Positions 51,659-60,940 of a stretch of 64,000 nucleotides of DNA are shown here, in pieces. This DNA is from Bradyrhizobium sp. CB1015 (GTDB lineage: Bacteria > Pseudomonadota > Alphaproteobacteria > Rhizobiales > Xanthobacteraceae), in contig NZ_CP104174.1 in assembly GCF_025200925.1 (NCBI RefSeq), positions 4,774,001 through 4,838,000 of the forward strand, in the 5' to 3' direction. The translations under genes were made by a program, and so were the position numbers. The first letter of the stretch is position 1. The number at the start of each line of letters is the position of its first letter. The notes under the pieces are model-generated. The model had not been told where the DNA came from. It ran no database searches and was given only the letters and a program-made list of their open reading frames with translations.

Positions 51659-53719
51659 ATGCGCATCCTCTCCGCAGCCGCGCTCACCTTTATCCTCGCC
51701 ATCATCGCCTTCGTCACCTGGGTCTACTCCCTCGGCCCGCTGCCGCTCGACGAAGCCCGCCAGGTCTCCACCACCATCATCGATCGCAACGGCAAGCTGC
51801 TGCGTGCCTATGCCATGGCCGACGGCCGCTGGCGGTTGCCGGTCGATGCCAAGACCAACGTCGATCCGACCTACCTGAAACTGCTGTTCGCCTATGAGGA
51901 CCAGCGCTTCTACGCCCATGACGGCATCGATCCACTGGCGCTGGGGCGCGCCGCGATGCAGCTGGGAACGCGCGGTCACATCGTCTCGGGCGGCTCGACC
52001 ATCACGATGCAGCTCGCCCGCCTGATGGAGCCGCGGCGGCAGCGCTCGCTCTACGCAAAGCTGCGGCAGATCGTGCGTGCGATCGAGATCGAGCGCAGCA
52101 TGAGCAAGGAGCAGATCCTCGATCTTTATCTGGCGCTCGCGCCCTATGGCGGCAATCTCGAAGGCATCCGCGCGGCGTCGATCGCCTATCTCGGCAAGGA
52201 GCCGAAGCGGCTGTCGCTGGCGGAGGCGGCGCTGCTGGTCGCGCTGCCGCAATCGCCGGAGACGCGCCGGCTGGATCGCTTTCCCGATGCTGCGCGCAAG
52301 GCGCGCGACCGCGTGCTCGACCGCATGGTCGAGGAGCATGTGGTCAGCGCTGACGACGCCAGGCAGGCCAAGGCGGTGCCGGTGCCGAAACTGCGCAAGC
52401 CGATGCCGATCCTGGCGCCGCATGCCTCCGACACCGCGCTGTCGACAATCAAGGACACGCCGATCATCGAGCTGACACTCGATGCGAACCTGCAGAAGGT
52501 GCTGGAGCCGCTGGCGCGCGACCGCGCCATTGCGCTGGGTCCGAACATCTCGGTCGGCATCATCGTGGTCGAAAATGAGAGCGGCGACGTGCTCGCGCGG
52601 GTCGGCTCGGCCGATTATTTCGACGAGAGCCGGGCAGGGCAGGTCGACATGACCCGCGCCGTCCGCTCGCCCGGCTCGACACTGAAGCCCTTCATCTACG
52701 GGCTCGCCTTCGAGGACGGCTTCGTCCATCCCGACAGTCTGATCGACGACCGGCCGGTCCGCTTCGGCTCCTATGCGCCGGAAAATTTCGACATGACCTT
52801 CCAGGGGACGGTGCCGGTAAGGAAAGCGCTGCAATTGTCGCTGAACGTGCCGGCCATCGTGCTGCTTGACCGCGTCGGCTCGAGCCGGCTGGCCTCGCGG
52901 CTGCGGCAGGCCGGCGGCAGCCTCATCCTGCCCAAGGACGAAGCGCCCGGCCTTGCCATGGGCCTCGGCGGCGTCGGCGTGACGCTCCAGGACCTCGCCC
53001 AGCTCTATGCCGGCTTCGCCCGGCTTGGGACCACCAAGCCGCTGCGCGAGATCGTCACCGCCAAGGACGATCGCGAGCCGCTCCGGCTGCTGGATCAGGT
53101 CGCAGCCTGGCAGGTCGGCAACGTCCTGCTCGGCACGCCGCCGCCGGAAAACGCCGCCCACAACCGCATCGCCTTCAAGACCGGCACCTCCTACGGCTAT
53201 CGCGACGCCTGGTCGGTCGGCTTCGACGGCCGCATGACCATCGGCGTCTGGGTTGGCCGCCCGGACGGAGCGCCGGTTCCCGGCCTGATCGGACGCGTCG
53301 CCGCCGCGCCCATCCTGTTCGACGCCTTCGCCCGCAGCGGCAAGACGCTGGCCCCCTTGCCGAAGCCGCCCAAGGGAACCCTGGTCGCAAGCAACGCGAA
53401 GCTGCCGCTGCCCTTGAAGCGGTTCCGTCCGGTTGGCGAACTTTTGCGAAGCGGGGGCGAGCAGGCGCTGCACATCCAGTTTCCCCTGAACGGCTCGCGG
53501 ATCGACGTCGATCGATCAGGTGGCCGGGAGAGCGCAGCCATGCCAGTCAAGGTCGCCGGCGGCGTGCTGCCCATGACGGTCATGGTTAACGGCACCGCGC
53601 TCGGCGAGATCGACGGCCGCCGGCAACGGCTGATCGATCCGCCCGGCCCAGGCTTTGCACGGCTCACCGTGATCGACGCCACTGGCGCCGCGGACACAGT
53701 CGTCATTCGAATTCAATGA
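51659..53719 (+). CDS. pbpC: penicillin-binding protein 1C
   Basis: 686 residues: short N-terminal membrane anchor, GT51 transglycosylase with EDQRFYAHDGIDP and GGSTITMQLARL, transpeptidase with SPGSTLKPF (SxxK), and KTGTSYGYRD, then a C-terminal BiPBP_C domain. ATG at 51659 has AGGAGAGGAGGG upstream; the frame is open 55 codons further but that part is the palindromic repeat. Pairs functionally with alpha-2-macroglobulin: wall repair together with protease trapping. Confidence 0.95.
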   Translation: MRILSAAALTFILAIIAFVTWVYSLGPLPLDEARQVSTTIIDRNGKLLRAYAMADGRWRLPVDAKTNVDPTYLKLLFAYEDQRFYAHDGIDPLALGRAAMQLGTRGHIVSGGSTITMQLARLMEPRRQRSLYAKLRQIVRAIEIERSMSKEQILDLYLALAPYGGNLEGIRAASIAYLGKEPKRLSLAEAALLVALPQSPETRRLDRFPDAARKARDRVLDRMVEEHVVSADDARQAKAVPVPKLRKPMPILAPHASDTALSTIKDTPIIELTLDANLQKVLEPLARDRAIALGPNISVGIIVVENESGDVLARVGSADYFDESRAGQVDMTRAVRSPGSTLKPFIYGLAFEDGFVHPDSLIDDRPVRFGSYAPENFDMTFQGTVPVRKALQLSLNVPAIVLLDRVGSSRLASRLRQAGGSLILPKDEAPGLAMGLGGVGVTLQDLAQLYAGFARLGTTKPLREIVTAKDDREPLRLLDQVAAWQVGNVLLGTPPPENAAHNRIAFKTGTSYGYRDAWSVGFDGRMTIGVWVGRPDGAPVPGLIGRVAAAPILFDAFARSGKTLAPLPKPPKGTLVASNAKLPLPLKRFRPVGELLRSGGEQALHIQFPLNGSRIDVDRSGGRESAAMPVKVAGGVLPMTVMVNGTALGEIDGRRQRLIDPPGPGFARLTVIDATGAADTVVIRIQ

Positions 53720-53769
53720 CCCTGCCTTAAGCGGTTGTGGCCATGGCGGTTTCAGCGTAAGCGGAACCA

Positions 53770-55512
53770 ATGGCCGAGACCTACCCACGCCCCCGTTTTG
53801 GAGCCCCCCGCGAGTCGAAATCGCCCGCAAATCCGGGCAGCGGGCTCGTGCGCATGCTCGACATCGTCACCGCCAGCCACGCGCGCGCGGTCGGCTTCCT
53901 GGTGCTGTGCGCGCTGCTGCTGTTCCTGCCGGGCTTCTTCACCATTCCGCCGATCGATCGCGATGAGGCACGATTTGCCCAGGCGACCAAGCAGATGGTC
54001 GAGAGCGGCGACTACGTCGACATCCGCTTTCAGGAGGACGTCCGCTACAAGAAGCCGGTCGGCATCTACTGGTTGCAATCGGCGACCGTCGAAGCCGCTT
54101 CGATGCTCAAGCTGCCGAAGGCCGAATTGCGCATCTGGGTCTACCGGCTGCCGTCGCTGATGGGCGCGATCGGCGCCGTGCTCATGACCTATTGGGCCGC
54201 GCTCGGCTTCGTCACGCGGCGCGCCGCGGTGCTGGCGGCGCTGATGATGTGCGCGTCCGTGCTGCTCGGCGTCGAAGCGCGGCTGGCGAAGACCGATGCG
54301 ATGCTGCTGCTCTGCGTCGTCGCCGCAATGGGCGCGATGGCGCGGGCCTATTTGTCCTGGCAGCGCGCCGAGGAGGAGACGCATCCGCCCTGGAGCTGGC
54401 CCGCGATCTTCTGGACCGCGCTTGCGGTGGGCATCCTGATCAAGGGCCCGCTGATCCTGATGTTCGCAGGCCTGACCATCGTCGCGCTCGCGATCCAGGA
54501 CCGCGACGCCTCCTGGCTGTGGAAGCTGCGGCCGGTCTGGGGCCTGATGTGGATGCTGGTGCTGGTGCTGCCCTGGTTCGTCGCAATCTTCTGGCGCGCG
54601 GGCGAGACCTTCTTCGCCGATTCCGTCGGCGGCGACATGCTGAGCAAGATCGGGGCCCAGGAATCCCACGGCGCACCTCCCGGACTGTACCTCGCGCTGT
54701 TCTGGATCACGTTCTGGCCGGGCGCGCCGCTGGCGGCGATGGCGGCACCCGCGGTGTGGCGGGCCCGGCGCGAGCCCGGCGCGCAGTTCCTGCTGGCGTG
54801 GCTGATCCCGTCCTGGATCGTGTTCGAGGCCGTGCTGACCAAGCTGCCGCATTACGTGCTGCCGCTCTATCCGGCGATCGCGATCCTCACCGCCGGCGCG
54901 GTGGAGCGGCGCGTGCTGTCGCGCTCCTGGCTGATGCGCGGCTCGGCCTGGTGGTTTGCGATACCCGCAGCCGCCTCGATCATTGCGGTGGTCGGCGCGG
55001 TGATGCTGACGCGGCAGCCCGCCTTCGTGGCCTGGCCGTTCATCGCGGCCGCGCTGATCTTCGGCCTGTTCGCCTGGTGGCTGTTCGATACCAACCGCGC
55101 CGAGCGTTCATTGCTCAACGCCCTGGTCGCAGCCCTGATGCTGGCCGTGACGATTTACGGCATCGTGCTGCCGTCGCTGACGCCGCTCTTTCCCAGCATC
55201 GAGATCGCGCGCGCGCTTCGCAACGTCACCTGCGTCGGACCGAAGGCGGCTGCGGCCGGCTATCACGAGCCGAGCCTCGTCTTCCTGGCGGGCACCCGGA
55301 CCTTGCTCACCGACGGTTCCGGTGCGGCGGACTTCCTGCGGCAGGGTAGCTGCCGCTTCGCGCTGATCGAGCAGCGCTCGGAGCGCAGCTTCGTGCAGCG
55401 CGCCGAGGCGATCGGGCTGCGCTACAAGGTCGGTGCGCGCATCGACGGCTATAATTTCTCGCAAGGGCGCGCGATCTCGATCTCGATCTTCCGCTCGGAA
55501 GGTGCCGAATAG
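53770..55512 (+). CDS. ArnT-like membrane glycosyltransferase, GT39/GT83 family
   Basis: 580 residues, about 12 membrane helices. The catalytic-type motif PPIDRDEARFAQA after the first helix carries the acidic residues used by PMT/ArnT enzymes, and KKPVGIYWLQSATV follows. Transfers a sugar from a polyprenyl-phosphate donor to an acceptor in the periplasm, commonly lipid A or LPS core. First gene of a four-gene operon. Confidence 0.9.
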   Translation: MAETYPRPRFGAPRESKSPANPGSGLVRMLDIVTASHARAVGFLVLCALLLFLPGFFTIPPIDRDEARFAQATKQMVESGDYVDIRFQEDVRYKKPVGIYWLQSATVEAASMLKLPKAELRIWVYRLPSLMGAIGAVLMTYWAALGFVTRRAAVLAALMMCASVLLGVEARLAKTDAMLLLCVVAAMGAMARAYLSWQRAEEETHPPWSWPAIFWTALAVGILIKGPLILMFAGLTIVALAIQDRDASWLWKLRPVWGLMWMLVLVLPWFVAIFWRAGETFFADSVGGDMLSKIGAQESHGAPPGLYLALFWITFWPGAPLAAMAAPAVWRARREPGAQFLLAWLIPSWIVFEAVLTKLPHYVLPLYPAIAILTAGAVERRVLSRSWLMRGSAWWFAIPAAASIIAVVGAVMLTRQPAFVAWPFIAAALIFGLFAWWLFDTNRAERSLLNALVAALMLAVTIYGIVLPSLTPLFPSIEIARALRNVTCVGPKAAAAGYHEPSLVFLAGTRTLLTDGSGAADFLRQGSCRFALIEQRSERSFVQRAEAIGLRYKVGARIDGYNFSQGRAISISIFRSEGAE

Positions 55513-55513
55513 G

Positions 55514-56359
55514 ATGCGGGCCCCGACCGACATTGCGCCGCATGCCGGCTATCCCACGCAATTGCTCGCCGTGTCCTGGGGCGCGCTCGCGCAGCTCGTG
55601 CGGTCGCCCTCGCATTCGCGCCGCGCCGAGGCCGCCCGGAGGCTGGCGCGGCATTCGCTGTGGCTTGCCATGGCGGGTGCAGCGCTGGTGATCGTGCTGA
55701 TGGTCGCGTTCGATCAGACCGAGATCCAGCTGATGCCGCCGCGCGGCACGCCGAGCCTTTGGCCGATCCGGATCCTGACCGATTTCGGCAAGGACGAGTA
55801 TATCCTCTCGGTGCTGGGGGCTGCGCTGGTGGTGCTGGCGCTCGTAGCGGCCGGGCTGCGTGGGAGCCGTCGCGCGCTGCTGCTCGGCTTCGGCACGAGG
55901 CTGCAATTCATGTTCCTGTCGGTTGCCGTGTCGGCGTTCGTCGCCGAAATCTTGAAATATCTCATCGGCCGCGGACGTCCGTTCGTCGGCGGCAAGGCCA
56001 ACCCGTTCAACTTCGTCCCGTTCGACGGGACGGGGGCTTATGCCAGCCTGCCGTCAGGCCACGCCGTGGCAGCGTTCGCGCTTGCGTTTGCCGTGTCGGC
56101 ATTGTGGCCGCGTCTGCGCGTCTTCATGTTCACTTACGCAATCGTGATCCTGCTGACGCGCCTGGTGCTGCTGGCGCATCACCCGAGCGACGTCGTGGCC
56201 GGCGCGCTCGTCGGAACTGTCGGCGCCCTAGCCGTCCGTTACTGGTTTGCAGCCCGAAGGCTCGGCTTTGCCATCCGCGCCGACGGGACCATCGTGCCGC
56301 TTTCGGGGACGGTTTCGGACCGCCTCAAAAGGGTTGCCCGCGGGGCATCTGCCCCATAA
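55514..56359 (+). CDS. PAP2 family phosphatase (281 aa)
   Basis: Membrane phosphatase with the three PAP2 motifs: KYLIGRGRPF (KxxxxxxRP), LPSGHA (PSGH) and RLVLLAHHPSD (Rx5HxxxD). ATG at 55514 is 2 nt after the previous stop. Candidate roles: lipid A or undecaprenyl-pyrophosphate dephosphorylation. Within this operon a lipid-linked-sugar context is likely. Confidence 0.88.
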   Translation: MRAPTDIAPHAGYPTQLLAVSWGALAQLVRSPSHSRRAEAARRLARHSLWLAMAGAALVIVLMVAFDQTEIQLMPPRGTPSLWPIRILTDFGKDEYILSVLGAALVVLALVAAGLRGSRRALLLGFGTRLQFMFLSVAVSAFVAEILKYLIGRGRPFVGGKANPFNFVPFDGTGAYASLPSGHAVAAFALAFAVSALWPRLRVFMFTYAIVILLTRLVLLAHHPSDVVAGALVGTVGALAVRYWFAARRLGFAIRADGTIVPLSGTVSDRLKRVARGASAP

Positions 56360-56422
56360 AAGCGGCTGCCTGCCGGGACGCCGGTTCCCTGGGGCAGGTC
56401 AATTCCAACCACGAGCCTCGAT

Positions 56423-57160
56423 TTGTCGACGTTCCAGCCTTCGGTTTCCATCGTCGTTCCCGTGCGCAACGAAGCCGACAACATCGCGCCCTTGATCGCG
56501 GAGATCACGGCGGCGCTCGATGGCCGCTGGGCCTATGAGATCATCTACGTCAACGACGGCTCGACCGATGCGACCGGCGAGCGGCTCGGCGCCATCATGA
56601 AACAGCGGAGCAATCTGCGTCAGCTTCGCCATGCAAGATCGGGCGGCCAGTCGGCGGCCGTGCGCAGCGGCGTGCGCGCGGCGCGCGGGGAGATCGTGGC
56701 GACGCTCGATGGCGACGGCCAGAACAATCCGGCGTTCCTGCCCGACCTGATCGCGGCGGTCGAGAAGGGGGCAGGGCGCGTCGGGCTCGCTGCCGGCCAG
56801 CGCGTCGGGCGCAAGGACACCGGCTTCAAGAAATTCCAGTCGCGCGTGGCCAATGGCGTTCGCAATGCCATCCTGAAGGACGGCACGCGCGACACCGGCT
56901 GCGGGCTGAAGGCGTTCCGCCGCGACGTCTTCTTGATGCTGCCTTATTTCGACGGGCTGCATCGGTTCCTCCCTGCGCTGGTCCGCCGCGAAGGCTACGA
57001 CATCGCCTATGTCGACGTGATCGACCGGCCGCGCCATTCCGGCGTGTCGAACTATGGCTTCTTCGACCGGCTGTGGATCGGCATCATGGATCTCGCCGGC
57101 GTCTGGTGGCTGATCCGCCGCAAGAAGCCGACGCCAGAAGTGACCGAGGTGAACGCATGA
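56423..57160 (+). CDS. glycosyltransferase family 2, polyprenyl-phosphate sugar synthase-like
   Basis: 245 residues with the GT2 start SVSIVVPVRNEADNI and YVNDGSTDAT, then ATLDGDGQNNPAF (DxD metal site) and TGCGLKAFRRDVFL, the pattern of DPM1/ArnC-like enzymes. Makes the lipid-phosphate sugar donor used by the ArnT-like gene. TTG start at 56423; no ATG fits better, and the 63-nt gap to the PAP2 gene is the longest in the operon. Lacks the C-terminal membrane helices of ArnC. Confidence 0.88.
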   Translation: MSTFQPSVSIVVPVRNEADNIAPLIAEITAALDGRWAYEIIYVNDGSTDATGERLGAIMKQRSNLRQLRHARSGGQSAAVRSGVRAARGEIVATLDGDGQNNPAFLPDLIAAVEKGAGRVGLAAGQRVGRKDTGFKKFQSRVANGVRNAILKDGTRDTGCGLKAFRRDVFLMLPYFDGLHRFLPALVRREGYDIAYVDVIDRPRHSGVSNYGFFDRLWIGIMDLAGVWWLIRRKKPTPEVTEVNA

Positions 57161-57495
57161 TCATTCAATACGGTCAGGCGCTGAGCAATTATTTCTACGA
57201 CGTCTTCGTCGCCAAGTTCGACTTCTGGCTGGCATTCGGCCTCGTCGCGCAGCTGTTCTTCACCGCGCGGTTCCTGGTGCAATGGATCGCGAGCGAGCGC
57301 GCCGGCAACAGCGTGGTGCCGATGGCGTTCTGGTTCTGCTCGATGGGCGGCGGGCTAATGACGCTGATCTACGGCATCGTGAAGCGCGAGCCGGTCATCA
57401 TCCTCGGACAAGCGATGGCGACGGTCATCTATCTTCGCAACATCATGCTGATCTGGAAGAACCGCGGGACCGCCTCGAAGACGCTGGACCGCTGA
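57157..57495 (+). CDS. lipid-A-disaccharide synthase N-terminal domain (LAB_N) protein (112 aa)
   Basis: Three-helix membrane protein with the LAB_N motif (FTARFLVQWIASERAGNSVV, PMAFWFCSMGGGLMTLIYGI). Overlaps the GT2 stop (ATGA). Stand-alone LAB_N proteins accompany polyprenyl-phosphate sugar systems and may act as flippase or lipid-handling partners. This is inference; the biochemistry is unknown. Confidence 0.87.
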   Translation: MIIQYGQALSNYFYDVFVAKFDFWLAFGLVAQLFFTARFLVQWIASERAGNSVVPMAFWFCSMGGGLMTLIYGIVKREPVIILGQAMATVIYLRNIMLIWKNRGTASKTLDR

Positions 57496-57504
57496 TCCAA
57501 GGTG

Positions 57505-59196
57505 TTAGCGCGGCAGCGCCGACGCCGCGCCTGAGGCGGGGAGGGCGGCCGCCTCCGTCTCGGTTTTGCGGTAGGGCTCGCCGGCCGCATCCAGCACAGG
57601 ATAGGCGACCGAGCAGATGTGCGAATGGATGCGCCTGAGGTCGCGCAGCACGTCGAGATGCAGCGAGGTCGTTTCGATGGTCTCGGAGCGGCCCTCGCGC
57701 AGGCGGTCGAGATGACGCTCGACGGCGGCAAGCTCGGTGTTCTTCAGCATGGTCTTTTCCACCAGCAGCTTGCGCGCCTCGTTGGCGTCGCCCGACATGA
57801 AGACGCCGAAGGCGATGCGCAGCGAGTCCATCGTGCGTTTGTGGAAGGCGGCGAGCTCCTCGGCCCCCTCGGCCGAGAACTGGAAACGGCGCTTGATCTT
57901 CTTGGTGGCGAGCTCGCTCAGGCTCTTGTCGATGATGTCGCCGATATGCTCGAGGTTGATGGCGAAGGAGATGATCTCCATCGCGCGCCGCCCTTCGCTC
58001 TCGTCGAGGCTGCCGCGCATCAATTTCGTCACGTAGAGCTTGATGGCCTCGTCCAGACCGTCGACGAGATTATCCATCTTGGAGACCTGGTCGACCAGCG
58101 CACGGTCGCCGGTCATCATCGCGGCCATCACCTTGCGCAGCATCACCTCGACGAAGTCGCCCATGCGCAAGGTCTCGCGAGCGGCATCGGCGAGCGCCAG
58201 TGAGGGCGTCTCCAGCGCGGTCTCGTCGAGATAGCGCGGCCGGGCCGGGTCGGCCTCCTGCACGCGATCCGGCAGTAGCCGCGTGAGCAGTCGCGACAAG
58301 GTATCGAGCAGGCCGATGAAGAGGACGGCCGTGCCGACGTTGAAGGCGATGTGGAAGGCCGCCGTCATCTTCGCGAGATCCGGCTGCCAGGCATGCATGT
58401 GCCCGGCGATGACGCTCAGGAACGGCAGCACGAGCCCAATCCCGATCATGCGGTTGACGAGATTGCCGACCGGCAGCCGATAGCTCGCGGGATCGTCGCG
58501 CCTCGCGCCTTCGAACACCGGATTGATGGCGCTGCCGAGATTGGCGCCGAGCACCAGCGCCAGCGCCGCCTCCGGCGTGATGAACTGGGAATAGGCCAGC
58601 GACATGATCAGAAGCACGCTGGCGACGCTCGAATGCACCGCCCAGGTCACGAGCGCGGCAATGACGATGCAGAGCACGGGATCGCCCGTGACGGCCGACA
58701 TCACGAGGCGCATGCCGGGTGCGTTCTCCGCCGGCGCCATCGTGTCGAGCAGGATATGCAGCGACAGCAGCATCAGGCCCAGGCCAATGCAGACGCGGCC
58801 GATGTCCTTGATCCGGGAGCGCGGTCCCGAGCGGAAGGCGACGAGGCCGAGCACGAACAGCACCGGCGCGACGGCTGCGATGTTGAACGACAGCACCTGC
58901 ACGATCAGCGTGGTGCCGACATTGGCTCCCAGCATGATGGCGAGGGCCGCGGCGAGACTGACGAGGCCCTCGGCCGTGAACGAAGAGGTGATCAGCGCCG
59001 TCGCCGTGCTGCTCTGGAGCAGCGCCGTGAGCGAGAGCCCGGCCGCGAAGGCGCTGGCGCGGTTGCTCAGTGCCTTGCCGAGAAGGCGCCTGAGGTCGGG
59101 GCCGAAGGCGCGCAAGATCCCGCTGTGGACCATGTGCAGGCCCCACAGCAACAGCGCAACGCCGCCCATGAGATCGAGCAGAACCAACGTTCCCAT
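57505..59196 (-). CDS. Na/Pi cotransporter family protein (NptA/YjbB type, with PhoU-like domain)
   Basis: 563 residues. Two inverted Na/Pi repeats with QSSTATALITSSF and the second QSS-type hairpin (VHSSVASVLLIMS), then a cytoplasmic PhoU-like helical domain (residues ~350-530). Probably exports or co-transports inorganic phosphate. Convergent with the glycosylation operon with 9 nt between stops. Confidence 0.9.
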   Translation of the reverse strand: MGTLVLLDLMGGVALLLWGLHMVHSGILRAFGPDLRRLLGKALSNRASAFAAGLSLTALLQSSTATALITSSFTAEGLVSLAAALAIMLGANVGTTLIVQVLSFNIAAVAPVLFVLGLVAFRSGPRSRIKDIGRVCIGLGLMLLSLHILLDTMAPAENAPGMRLVMSAVTGDPVLCIVIAALVTWAVHSSVASVLLIMSLAYSQFITPEAALALVLGANLGSAINPVFEGARRDDPASYRLPVGNLVNRMIGIGLVLPFLSVIAGHMHAWQPDLAKMTAAFHIAFNVGTAVLFIGLLDTLSRLLTRLLPDRVQEADPARPRYLDETALETPSLALADAARETLRMGDFVEVMLRKVMAAMMTGDRALVDQVSKMDNLVDGLDEAIKLYVTKLMRGSLDESEGRRAMEIISFAINLEHIGDIIDKSLSELATKKIKRRFQFSAEGAEELAAFHKRTMDSLRIAFGVFMSGDANEARKLLVEKTMLKNTELAAVERHLDRLREGRSETIETTSLHLDVLRDLRRIHSHICSVAYPVLDAAGEPYRKTETEAAALPASGAASALPR

Positions 59197-59351
59197 GCTC
59201 CGTGTCCGGATTGGAGTCGATTGGTGAGGCTAGCGCCAAATGCTTGAGGATCAAACCATTTGTTGGCGCGCGCGCGTCAACGTTTGCCGTGGCTGCACGT
59301 TCCCGCGGCGCGCATTGGCGCGTCCGCAGGCGCGATGCCTTGCGAGCAGGC

Positions 59352-60536
59352 TCACATTGCCGCTTTGAGGGCAGCGAAGCCGCGATCGAGATCGGACTTG
59401 AGGTCGTCGGTGCTCTCGAGCCCGATGTGGAGACGCAGCGTCGGGCCGCCAGGCGCCCATTTGGTCGCGGTGCGATAGGCATCGCAATCGAAGGGAATCG
59501 CAAGGCTCTCGAACCCGCCCCAGGAAAAGCCCATGCCGAACAGCTTGAGCGTGTTGAGCATGGTGTCGACGGCCTTCTGCGGCGCCGGCTTCAGCACGAT
59601 GCTGAACAGGCCCGAGGCGCCGGTGAAGTCGCGCTTCCAGATCGCATGACCAGGATCCGTTTCGAGCCCGGGATGCAGCACGCGCGCGACCTCAGGCCTC
59701 GCCGCCAGCCAGCGCGCCATCTCGAGCCCGGAGCGATGATGTTGCGCCAGCCGCACCGACAGGGTGCGGAGGCCACGCAGCGCCAGGAAGACGTCGTCGG
59801 GGCCGGCGCAGACGCCGAGCAGGCGGATGCCTTCGGCGATCATCGGCCAGGCCTTGGCGCTAGCCGAGATGGTGCCGAACATGATGTCGGAATGGCCGCC
59901 GATATATTTGGTGGCGGCCTGCATGCTGATGTCGACGCCCTGTTCGAGCGAGCGGTGATAGAGCGGCGTCGCCCAGGTGTTGTCGTCGATGACGAGCGCG
60001 CCGCGCCCATGTGCAACTTCGGCGATGGCGCGGATGTCGGGCATCTCGAACGACTGCGAGCCCGGCGCCTCCACCAGAACGGCCCGGGTGTTGGGCTTGA
60101 ACAGCTTGTCGATGCCGGCGCCGATCAGCGGATCGAAATAGGTGGTCTCGACGCCGTAGCGCGTGAGCATGCCGTTGCAGAAATTGCGCGTGGGCCGATA
60201 GACGTTGTCGACCACCAGGATGTGGTCGCCGGCCTTCAGCACCGAGAGCAGGGTGGTGGAGATCGCCGACAGCCCCGACGGCACGATGCCGACGCCGGCG
60301 CATTGCGGACCCTCCAGCGCCATCAGCGTCTCCTGAAACGCCTTGGTGGTCGGGGAACCGTGGCGGCCATAGGTGAACTCGCCGCGATGGGCGTGCAGGT
60401 CCTCGGCGGTCGGATAGAGCACGGTCGAGCCGTGGAAGACCGGCGGATTGACGAACCCCTTCTGCGCCTTGGTGTCGCGGCCGGAGGTGACCAGCCGGGT
60501 CTCGGCGTGCTGCTCTTGGGGGTGCGAAGAATCCAT
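59352..60536 (-). CDS. metC: cystathionine beta-lyase
   Basis: 394-residue PLP enzyme of the trans-sulfuration family: YGRHGSPTTKAFQETL, PSGLSAISTTLLS, VDNVYRPTRNFC, DDNTWATPLYHRSLE and the PLP lysine in SMQAATKYIGGHSDIM. Cleaves cystathionine to homocysteine, pyruvate and ammonia. ATG at 60536; a longer frame upstream lacks a better start. No SAM riboswitch recognised upstream. Confidence 0.92.
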   Translation of the reverse strand: MDSSHPQEQHAETRLVTSGRDTKAQKGFVNPPVFHGSTVLYPTAEDLHAHRGEFTYGRHGSPTTKAFQETLMALEGPQCAGVGIVPSGLSAISTTLLSVLKAGDHILVVDNVYRPTRNFCNGMLTRYGVETTYFDPLIGAGIDKLFKPNTRAVLVEAPGSQSFEMPDIRAIAEVAHGRGALVIDDNTWATPLYHRSLEQGVDISMQAATKYIGGHSDIMFGTISASAKAWPMIAEGIRLLGVCAGPDDVFLALRGLRTLSVRLAQHHRSGLEMARWLAARPEVARVLHPGLETDPGHAIWKRDFTGASGLFSIVLKPAPQKAVDTMLNTLKLFGMGFSWGGFESLAIPFDCDAYRTATKWAPGGPTLRLHIGLESTDDLKSDLDRGFAALKAAM

Positions 60537-60940
60537 GCGTCTGCTTTCAAAAACCGCGTTTCCACCGGACGCGTCGCGCCCCTGGGCCGGCCGAAAGGCC
60601 GCGATCGTTAATAACAGAACACAGAAGAGTCCCGTCAACCCCTTGACCCGGCTCGCCAGTCGTTCTGTGATGCGCAGGTGCTATTCAGTCGCCGCATGTT
60701 GAGGGGCCTGCTGCGACCTTCGATCCATTGCCTGACCGGACTTTGCGTCACAGCCAAGAAGAGATGGCGGGCGCCAGCGGTGGGGATGAAGGTATATGGC
60801 CTCCCGAGATCGGCGAGTGTTCGGCAAGGTTTTCCAGCATGACTCTTGCAAGGTCAGACTCCTAGAAGACCTGGCCTGGCAGCGACGAACCTAACGACAA
60901 CATTCCTGACCTTGAGACGACCTTGAAAGGCCCAAAGCCC
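60537..60940. other. 404-bp divergent region between metC and aapJ
   Basis: No gene. A weak sigma70-like pair TTGACC (60643-60648), 17 nt, TGTGAT (60666-60671) points toward aapJ but is far upstream. No SAM-II riboswitch or sigma54 site was recognised. Confidence 0.4.

Noticed and set aside
60537..60940. SAM riboswitch upstream of metC
   Set aside because: Read both strands for SAM-II-like paired elements; no matching pseudoknot pattern was recognisable.
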